A DNA stretch of 64,000 nt, taken from contig NC_092568.1 in assembly GCF_037975245.1 (NCBI RefSeq), positions 17,069,001-17,133,000 of the forward strand, read 5' to 3'. Numbering within the stretch: position 1 is the first letter of the stretch; each line of letters begins with the position of its first letter. Of the stretch, positions 50,362 to 64,000 are shown piece after piece. The position numbers and the translations under genes are program-made. The DNA is from Apostichopus japonicus (lineage: Eukaryota > Echinodermata > Holothuroidea > Aspidochirotida > Stichopodidae). The notes beneath the pieces were generated by a model. It had not been told where the DNA came from and ran no database searches. It saw only the letters and a list, made by a program, of their open reading frames with translations.

Positions 50362-51790
50362 GACGCTACTTTTCGAACGCACGTGAGCACAATCGCGCTC
50401 TCCTCTTTAAGAGACGTCTTCCTCGGCTTGTTCCGTTATTTTGATGATGTACGTGAAGTACATAAGTACACACACGTCTTACAGTTTATGTATAATTAAT
50501 AACAAAATGAATAGACGTGAAACGATGTATAGTATGAGGCCTATTTAAGATATAAATTAGGTATAAAATGAGTGAAGGTTTAAAGGGGTTTGTATTGGGT
50601 GAAAGGGGTAACAGTATGTGGTTAAGAGATACAAAAGCGCTTTAGCATATACCTTTATTCCAAGAAGTACGTCTCGTTTTCCAGATTCGTCAGTAGAAGC
50701 TCACAGGATGGAAGTACATGCCTCACTTCAATAGTGAGTGATTTGTATGCCGTTATCATTAGGGGGTGGGGGTGGGGGGGGGGTTGTGATGTAACTAACG
50801 TTCAAAGGATCAGGCAGGAGGGGGACTGGGAGAGGATTCGTGCGGAGGGCATGAAGTGGGACCGTTTCGACAAGATCAGTTACCCCGTGTGCGTTTTCAA
50901 AACTCAGTTGCGAATACTTACAATATCATGGTTTCGTTAAACTAGATGATATATTTGTTCGTGATTTGGTCCAATACAAGATATTTGTACCATCGCCTTG
51001 AATCGATTTGATTAAAATCCAGGCTACACTGAAATGACTTGACTTGACTTGACTCGGATTCGAATCTCACTTTGACTTGAATTGCGGCAAGGACTCGAGT
51101 CAAACATCCTGGGATGGGAAAAGAGTAATCCGGTACCGCGATGTATTGTCAACACCGCAAAATAATAACATTATAGCGAGCCAATCAACTGTAATATACT
51201 GAGAGCTTGGATGTAACTTGAACATATATTTTCTAACTCTCAGCGACGGGTGGAAGCAGTGCCACTGTAATGAGTAATGATAAAGAATCGGACTTCGAAC
51301 ATGCATGCAATATGGCTACTTTAGACCTTGACTGACTTAAAAGTAGAATTTGTATATGTGTATATATACATACTTTAATTGTGCTATAGATAAAGTATTA
51401 TTTTTGGCCCGTCATTTTGTAATAGTCAGCTTCGTGAGACGATCAAGCAAGTTCAAAACATAGGTTAATAAAAATATATTTATTGTCCAAAACATTGTAT
51501 AACACCCATAACTTTTGTAACAAATCTCTGAGTCGCAACACGCCGTAGCAGTCCACGCGCTAGTTGACTTCATCTGTAAGTATCCACGCTTGAGCTAAAG
51601 GAATCGCGTTGCTGATACGTGTTTGTGTCCACGAATTACAGGAGTTAGGCGATTGGCGCCTTTACGCTGTACATATCCTTCAATTGTTCAATAACGCGAC
51701 GCATGTGATGTTGCGAGGCGATATTCTATACGCACGATTTTTCATGCGAGCAGGGACGTATACGTAATTGTGCGTGACTACAAACGACAA

Positions 51791-54189
<2,399 letters not shown>

Positions 54190-54396
54190 TTGAGTCTTTA
54201 TTATATATTAAGATTAAAAATAAAAAACCGCAATGTTACAGTTGATAGGCCTGTATTTCATATTATTTACTTCTTGCACATGAAAGCGGACCTAAGAGCT
54301 ACGCCTCTACTTGGTATATCGTTCCAAAGACCAGTGTTTGGAATTGGTCTGTTCCAAAGACCAGTGTTTGGAATAGGTCTGTCCCAGATCATAACG
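54190..54396 (-). pseudogene. Tandem duplicate of the lectin's last-exon end
   Basis: Copies 54397-54573: the last 33 codons of the lectin's exon 3 plus its 3' UTR and poly(A) signal. An extra 30-bp internal repeat adds one more RPIPNTGLWN. The frame and stop are intact, but there is no splice acceptor, so it cannot encode a protein on its own. Confidence 0.8.
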
Positions 54397-54403
54397 TTGA
54401 GTC

Positions 54404-54409
54404 TTTATT
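54404..54409 (-). terminator. Poly(A) signal for the lectin gene
   Basis: Minus-strand AATAAA about 65 bp after the stop. A second copy lies in the duplicate at 54197-54202. Confidence 0.6.
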
Positions 54410-54473
54410 ATATATATTAAGATTAAAACCTAAACCGCAATGTTACAGTTGATAGGGCTGTATTTTATATTAT

Positions 54474-57285
54474 TTACTTCTTGCACATGAAAGCGGACCT
54501 AAGAACTACGCCTCTACTTGGTATATCGTTCCAAAGACCAACGTTTGGAATAGGTCTGTCCCAGATCATAACGCCTTCTTCAGACTCATTAAGGGTAGGA
54601 TTTCTGGGCATCCAGTCGGTAAAGACTACTTCAGTGTTATCGGTCCATACGAAATCGCCATTGGTCATCTTGTCATTGAGACCTATGTGCAAGAATGGAC
54701 TCTTGGCTGCACCTTTGAAGGGGTAAATATCCTAGAAGGAACAAAAAATAATGAGATATGTACAATTATGTGTATGAGTTAAAATTGATTTTAATATGTT
54801 GCAGACCATTAATAAACACTACTTACACGTACCAGAGTTTTGATTTTTTTTGTGTGTTTGTTAAATATCCTAGGACTACATAGCTCAACACACAGACAAT
54901 GATGGCACTCAACATGCAAAATATGGGACAATTTAAAATAATAAATAAAATAATGGGACAATTTAATTTTCCAACGTTAATACCACTCTATACTGTTCTC
55001 CAATATCATGCTTCAAATCACCCGTACTGACAGTATACGCAAAAAGCCTGCAGTTTACATCTTCTTAAGAAGGCTAACTGAAAGGAAAACAAACCGTATT
55101 CTTCGTTTGCCATATAAGCACAGATAACGAAACATTTCAACAGACTTGCATCAAAGTTGGTTTCTGAAGCAGTGTTCTAACTTTTGGCATATCTTGGCTT
55201 GTTTCTGGTCACCATAATAACCACTGTAAGGTATTAGAAGATGTTTAAAATTGGAAGAAGATGCTTCAAAGGCGAACCTTACCAATTATGTCCATTTTTT
55301 TCTCACTTAAGTAAAATGTGTTTTCGACTTACCAGATTTTTTACTTCATCTCGGGCGCTCCTCCAGTAAGTGAGAACAAAATCGTATTCGGCTTGACTAT
55401 GAATGGAAACAAGATGTGAGCCCTCCATCACGCAAAATGTCTCGGCATCTTGCCAGTTGAGAATCGGATTGCCAATATAACTGAAATAAGGAGAGAATAT
55501 GGTAGCATACGTCTATTAAAAACCCCATTGACTTACACACTAAATCATAAAAGTAATATGGTCATCTTAATGAGTGATTTTGTTCAATTCCTATATGAAT
55601 CGTTTTTTTTTTTTTTAAGTTGACTCGTTTTATAACCAAAGTGAACTTGAAGCAAACCTGTGATGTCATCGAAGCATATTTTTCTTGACATTAACATCCA
55701 CTTTCCTACTTCAAATGTGAAATACATTTCAATATGAACGCACCTCAGTTGTTGGTTTATATCGCTAACGTTACATTCAAGGTCAAAACAATCAAGTTGT
55801 AAAGAAAAGAAAAAAACCCCTTTTCAGCCAGTGTGCAACTATGACGTCACACCTGTTCGCTTCAAGTTCACTTATATATTGTACAATCTGTGATAATTCC
55901 TTTCTTGTAACCTGTAAGATACATGATCAGCTCATTGCTTATAGTCTCGATACATGTTTGCTGATGAATTTCGGAAAACAAACTTCCGAAGCAGATTCGA
56001 TGTTTCTTATTCTAAATGCACTCTGACCAGGTGGGTTTAATAGAGAAAAGCTGTCGCAGTCGAAATAAAGAAATTTATTTTCTGTTGCCCTTATGGCGCG
56101 AACGATTAACGGTAAAATCACTGCGACCGCCCATATCAGCATGTTCATTACACAAATGTAACCTATACTCGTTTCGTCCATTTATTTACCAAATTCCACG
56201 AATGAAAAGTCTGAAAACACCTGTTTATTCATTACAATGGAAAGAAATGACACAATTTCGCAAGCTACATCGGTAAAAACGAAAGAAAAGTACTATTCAA
56301 GAGAAGGGACCTAACACAGGCTAGCCACGAGGTGAAAGTAAGTCCTAGGCCTAACGGTCGTAAACAAAACAGAGAGATGTGGTTGGCGCATGATCTGTTG
56401 TAAATAATAAATATGGCGAATTTTATTCAGCTCAAAACGTTTAACGACAGATAACTCAATAGAAAATAATGAATATTGATATGGAAATTGCATAGAAGAG
56501 TGTCATTTTCACTGAGCTTTCAGTGCAGTATAAGCTGGAAAGGTCGAAGTTTAAATTTGGCAAACACACATTGAGACATTAATCTTAGAAGATCTACGAA
56601 TCGACTTATCCACATGGCATAATATTTTACAAAACAACCTGCATTTGGAAACAAAATTGACAACCATGCATAACCAGATTCATGCAAATGATACCATGAA
56701 ATAACATGATAAGGTTTCTGACAAATATTAGTGCGAAGGCATCACGACTAAGCTAATGTCAATCATACACTAAACATGTCGAAAATTCTTTAAAAGGTGC
56801 AAAATAAAAGCACCATTTTGCACCTAAGCAACCTCCAATTTACTCAAACGGGAGGGGCCGATTCTCTCTCAAATACAACTCTTTCTACCGTAACTTTACG
56901 CTCATATAATAATAAATGTTAGATTTCTCTTAACGGGTATTGCTGTCCTATAGTAAAATTACACTTTGCGTAACCTAAACATTCACAATAAAGCATAAGT
57001 AAATTCTATTAATGTAGTGTATCGATCCTTTATAGCAATGGGCATGTGTGACAAAATGAAAGAATTTTATAAAAATGTATAAAGCAGATGATTCGTTCAA
57101 TAGAACAAGGAAGATTACATATATGTATGCTATACATATATTTATAAATCAGCTGAGAGAAAGTATGCAAGTCGATAAACTTACCGATAGCAAGTTCCAT
57201 CGAATTCGGTCCACAAACTGGGGCAGGCAGCGAAGCTGCAAGCAACCGATGTGGCCAGAACGGTAAAGAAAACCTTTCCAAACAT
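54474..57285 (-). CDS. Secreted C-type lectin domain protein
   Basis: Three exons, 57185-57285, 55333-55480 and 54474-54731, joined in phases 2 and 0 with canonical splice sites, give 168 residues. A signal peptide (MFGKVFFTVLATSVACSFA) precedes a single long-form CTLD: CPSLWTEFDGTCYRY at the start, WQDAETFC, HLVSIHSQAEYDFV, a LHIGLND that stands for the WIGL core, VVFTDW, GLWND and the final AFMCKK. The outer cysteine pairs are present. The inner pair is not: EEGV stands where EDCV is usual, and WNDIPS where WNDxxC is usual. The sugar-binding EPN/QPD position reads RNP, so classical calcium-dependent mannose or galactose binding is doubtful. Family identity is firm; ligand and role are unknown. 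A TATA box lies about 70 bp upstream. Confidence 0.93.
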
Positions 57286-57351
57286 TTTTTCTGGTAACTG
57301 TTTCAATGATTCAACCAAAAGTTCTGATTTGAACTATATGTTCGGTCGGTA

Positions 57352-57359
57352 TTTTTATA
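57352..57359 (-). promoter_or_regulatory. TATA box of the lectin gene
   Basis: Minus-strand TATAAAAA 67 bp before the ATG, giving an expected start site near 57325 and a 5' UTR of about 40 bp. Confidence 0.6.
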
Positions 57360-59533
57360 CTGTTAATCCAGGGAAGCAATTTCCTGACCATTCTTATATA
57401 GTAAGTGAATCTTACGTAACTATGAGTAGAAATCATTTAAGTTGGCGTCTCATTAGTTTTTGGACATATCTGGTATCTCAATTGACGCCCCCTATATATC
57501 ACAGCTATAGTTTAATTTTGCATACCACAGATGTTCTATAACAACTTTAAAATGTCAACAGTATAAAAAGGATAGTTTATACATGTCATGTGGCCCGTAT
57601 AATCATCTCTGAGATAATAGGCGGGAAATAGCCCCAATTGTCTGCATTGTTAAGTCATGATAAGGCCTATACATTGCGGATATTTGTCTACTGTATTTGG
57701 ACTCTTTTCTGCCAACAGCTGTACGATCATATATACCGGTGTGAAGTTAGATACTTATTCCTCGTTCCTCGTTCGACATTCGCGAATTAGTAACGGCTAC
57801 CTATTCAGTTACTTATTCGACAATGGTATCGACCTAACACCTATGACAAGACGAAAGCTTTATTACAAGATGTTCAAAATTTGGTCGTGGAAAGAGGTTT
57901 ATCTATGGGTCATATGAACTCTAATGACAATGTAGAAGGGTACCATAATGCATCTTGACTGGTCCAAAGAGTTCTTGACCAACTAAAATGACCACTACTT
58001 CATCACTTCGTAAATGAATGTAACGGGACCTGAAAAACTCCTTAAGGCCCTCATCAAACCAGCACGCCTTGGACCACTCAACCAATGGGTCATATGAACT
58101 CTGATGACAATGTAGAAGAGTACCATAATGCGTCTTGCCCGGTCCAAAGAGTGCTTTACCAATTAAAATGACCACTACTTCATCATTTCTTATATTAATT
58201 TAACGGGACCTGAAAAATCACTTTAGGCCCTTATCAAGACTACCACGCCTTGGACCACCTAACAAATGGGTCATATGAATTCTCAAGACTTTGTAGAAGG
58301 GTACCATAATATGCGTCTTGCCCAGTCCAAAGAGTGCTTGACCAATTAAATTGACCACTACATCATCACTTTTTAAATTAATGTAACGGGACCACGAAAA
58401 AGCATTATGCCCTAATCCATCCAGCACGCCTTGGATCACCAAACAGATGGGTAACATGAACTCTAAGGACATTGTAGAAGAGTACCATAATGCGTCGAAC
58501 CGTCTCTTATGTAAGGTAGGCCAGGTGGTTGTGCCCTTGGGGTAGAGCATATATTGTGTCAAGAAAAGTAATCAATGCAGGTATTAATTGAACCTTAATT
58601 CTCGGACAAAACTTGACGTTTCCTCCTCACACCGCGGGCCCTGAAGTCGGGTCCTGAACTTGCAATAAGCGCGGGCAATATTTCTTAATGGCGTTCAATA
58701 GAACACATTTTCCTCTAGCATTTCACGGAACTTGAATTGTAGTCATTTAATAACTTGTCGTCTGCAAATCGTGAATGAAAAACTTTCGTTGGAACTGAAA
58801 CCTAGTGGAAGCAGCATGTGAATTTTGACACTTAGCCTTCGATGAATGTGTACTTAGTTGCCAACCCCATTGCATTAATTCCAACCCCAGAATACGTTTT
58901 CTCTGAGTACTAACAGCTGGTAGAATTTTAACTTAGATTCTAGTCGCGATCTTGTAAGTATAATTGAATTCGGGAGTCAGATAACCTAACTAAGTTAAAG
59001 CCTAGGCTAGGCCTAACTGAAGTACGAAGTATTAAGTAGGTGTAACTTGTACCCTTATTAATAGGTATTACTCTACTTTGCTACTGTTATACGTGTGAAT
59101 ATAGGCTAACTGAGGCAAATGTGCCTTAAAATTCAACAGACGTGTAAATAATTCATCACAATAACTCAATTGGGCAACAGTGCGCACAGTCATGTGTACG
59201 TACTTCAACACAGCTCTGTTGTACCACCAGTGGCTGTACAGAACTACACACAGTAAGGCAAGTAGCATACTATGCCTATGGCAATACAAGACCATTGCAG
59301 TTTAATTGCCAAGTGTTTGGTCATATTCGAATGTACTGTAAGTTGAGTGGTTCAGCAAAACCTTGGAAATTGGGACGGCCTCTAGATTTACTTTCCGGGA
59401 GGGCCGCTTTAAGCAGCAGCCAAAGTAAGTTTAGGCCTACTGTACAGCTTACTGTAGGACAAGCTACTAGGTGTTAACTCAGTGTTCATGCCAATATCAG
59501 TATGCTAGGCTATAGGACTAGATGTAATGTATA
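57360..59533. other. Spacer between lectin gene and Ginger-like element
   Basis: Apart from the 180-bp tandem repeat at 57905-58500, no gene, RNA or transposon end is recognised. 58560-59533 is ordinary AT-rich sequence. Confidence 0.6.
57905..58500. repeat. Tandem repeat, unit 180-181 bp, 3.3 copies
   Basis: Units begin ATGGGTCATATGAACTCT at 57905, 58085, 58266 and (altered) 58447. Each contains GTAGAAGGGTACCATAATGC, GGTCCAAAGAG and CAGCACGCCTTGGACCAC. Because the first period is 180 bp, a minus-strand frame runs through 1.4 units (58175-57921) as a repeated peptide (VVVILVGQELFGPVKMHYGT). The later 181-bp periods shift it, which argues against coding. Confidence 0.9.
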
Positions 59534-60492
59534 TGTTATGCGCTATCGACCGATTTGCGCCATCGATCGATAGCGCTGCGCTATCTATGGATCCGTCGTT
59601 AGCGCCAGCATCGGTAGATCGCGCAGGTATCGCTCGATGGCGCAGGCAGATCGACGGATTGTATGTCTATTTTGATAATGACAAAGTTCTTTTCTTTAAC
59701 TTCAGGATGACGCCAAGTGCTGTTTAATGGACACATCACCGATTTTTCTAAAAATTACCCGTTTAATTACTATTTTCTATGTAAATATTTATGATAAATT
59801 CAATAAACTTTTATCAATTGATAGTGATACAATGAGTTCCAATAAATTGGTTGTATCATGGAGATATATAACCTAAATCCATTGCTGAATCAGGCATACG
59901 TATCAGGTTGTACGTCTTCAGGCCTTGGTTCTAAGAAATCTGCTAAATTACTGATGTGATTGGGCCAACAGTGACTATCGACCTCATGCATATGGTACCG
60001 GTAGTGATATATAGTGACGATATTCGTAAACATGGTAAAAGAGCCAGCTTTTCGAGATCACATGCAGGACACCGTCGACCACCAAGCTGCTTCAACAAAG
60101 AGCCCAGTCATCAGCGCGGAGAAGTACGATGCCATAAAATCTCATCTTCTTCAAGCATCAAGGTGGACTCGCACTTCCGACATTGGGTCAAAACACGGAA
60201 TTTTCAGATTGTCGACCTTCCTGGCCTTGAGGGAAGCGCCAAGTTCCTGCGAGTTGTCAATGCTGAAAACGTGTTCAATGTCGTAAAGGGTATTCACGTA
60301 GACGAACTCAGTCTACGTCAAGGGTATTCACGTAGACGAGGCCCGCAGTTCCCCTTTAAATCTCATCCTACACAACCCACGAACTATCGATTGATAGCGC
60401 AGCGCGATCTACCGATGCTTGCGCTAACTACGGATCCATAGATAGCGCAGCGCTATCGATCGATGGCGCAAATCGGTCGATAGCGCATAACA
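59534..60492. mobile_element. Non-autonomous Ginger-like DNA transposon with long TIRs
   Basis: Ends are inverted repeats of about 95-115 bp with only a few differences, beginning TGTTATGCGCTATCGACCG. They are themselves full of CGATCGAT and AGCGC words. The start fits the TGTNR rule described for Ginger elements. The flanking bases TATA (59530-59533) and AATA (60493-60496) would be a decayed 4-bp duplication. The interior (about 60175-60320) encodes RHWVKTRNFQIVDLPGLEG, then FLRVVNAENVFNVVKGIHVD, which I recall from KRBA2-like proteins with a Ginger-type integrase. No complete integrase is present. Confidence 0.65.
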
Positions 60493-61045
60493 AATAGACC
60501 GAACTTAAGGCTGCTATCCTTATCTCCCACATAAGTACTTTGCCTTCAGGGATGTGAAGTTAACAATAAACTGCACCTGTGAGTGTGACCTTAGTTTATT
60601 CATACTGAGATGAATCCCTATTTTGGAGTACTGCAGCTAATAGTAATTCAACTTTGAAGAAAATTGTAAACAAATTTGTTAGTGGCTTCTATGACATCAC
60701 ACATGTTTGTTTAAGTTCATTTCTGTTTCAAAAACTTGTCATCTTCAGATGTTGGTAAGTGTCTTGAAAACCGTACATAGGAACTGAATGCAAATTTCAC
60801 CATGATCCATAGAATATGTTTCCTCTTTCTTCATTCAATTTTAGTTGTCTTTGGAGTATCATTTCAAAGGCATTTTATGTTGCAGCATGCATGCTACTCT
60901 AGTTAATTTTTACACAGTTGTGTTTTGCTTTGTTTCACTCATAGTCTCTTCTTTAGGATTGTCCTTAAAATGGGTCATCTTCAACTATAGCATCCAGAGT
61001 GTGTCCAGTAATTGCATCTGGCAACAATTAACAAGCTCAGGCAGT
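60493..61045. other. Region upstream of ALKBH6
   Basis: Probable promoter or 5' UTR of ALKBH6. TTCAATTTTAG (60834-60844) and TCTTCTTTAG (about 60949-60958) could be acceptors of a 5' UTR intron. No TATA box is evident. Confidence 0.35.

Positions 61046-64000
<2,955 letters not shown>

Larger units (their letters stand above)
33268..51790. other. Segmental duplication, copy C
   Basis: Matches copy A from CAGGCTCTTGAATAAAG (2386) to about 17330 in the same orientation. It begins without the minisatellite. Private gains are a hAT element at 33350, a 2.56 kb nested insertion at 37362 and a 314-bp piece at 41013. Private losses are the (TA)n locus and its flank near 34950. It carries one secreted-gene copy where A carries two. 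Unlisted stretches are AT-rich non-coding sequence. Confidence 0.9.

Noticed and set aside
57921-58562. Minus-strand open frames in the 180-bp repeat as a gene
   Set aside because: The frame is broken by the 181-bp periods, and there is no start context or splice structure.

Overview
The window is animal nuclear DNA. It is AT-rich, its genes are split by GT-AG introns, non-autonomous DNA transposons are abundant, and there is a recognisable ALKBH6 orthologue and a short secreted C-type lectin. A marine deuterostome, most likely an echinoderm, is my best guess. That guess rests on general character (many AGGCCTA-like words, small secreted CTLD protein) and is not proven.

About four fifths of the window is a nested segmental duplication. 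Copy A (1-17330) starts inside a 39-bp minisatellite. A further duplicated block (17870-20094) repeats its gene-bearing end. Copy B (20605-27697) starts with its own minisatellite and stops abruptly. After a 5.6 kb unrelated block (27698-33267) with broken gene pieces comes copy C (33268-51790), which lacks the minisatellite. The copies differ mainly by whole insertions and deletions. hAT-type elements with 8-bp target duplications occur in several places, and a sister copy supplies the empty site, so the events can be ordered. One insertion unique to copy B is a 190-bp piece whose first 45 bases are the 5' end of U2 snRNA. Older relatives of it sit in copies A and C.

The duplicated unit carries an unrecognised two-exon gene on the minus strand: a signal-peptide exon plus an acidic ectodomain with a C-terminal hydrophobic segment. 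Three copies are present. A1 (14714-15740) has an internal stop before the membrane segment. A2 (18648-19671) is open. The copy C gene (49030-50181) is open and carries an in-frame 46-residue tandem duplication; it looks like a mosaic of A1-type and A2-type sequence. All three share a CRE (TGACGTCA) and a 12-bp palindrome upstream.

The last 12 kb is single-copy. It holds a three-exon C-type lectin (minus, 54474-57285) that has lost both cysteines of the inner CTLD disulfide, a 180-bp tandem repeat, a 959-bp Ginger-like TIR element (59534-60492), and the first four coding exons of ALKBH6 (plus strand, 61046 to the window edge).
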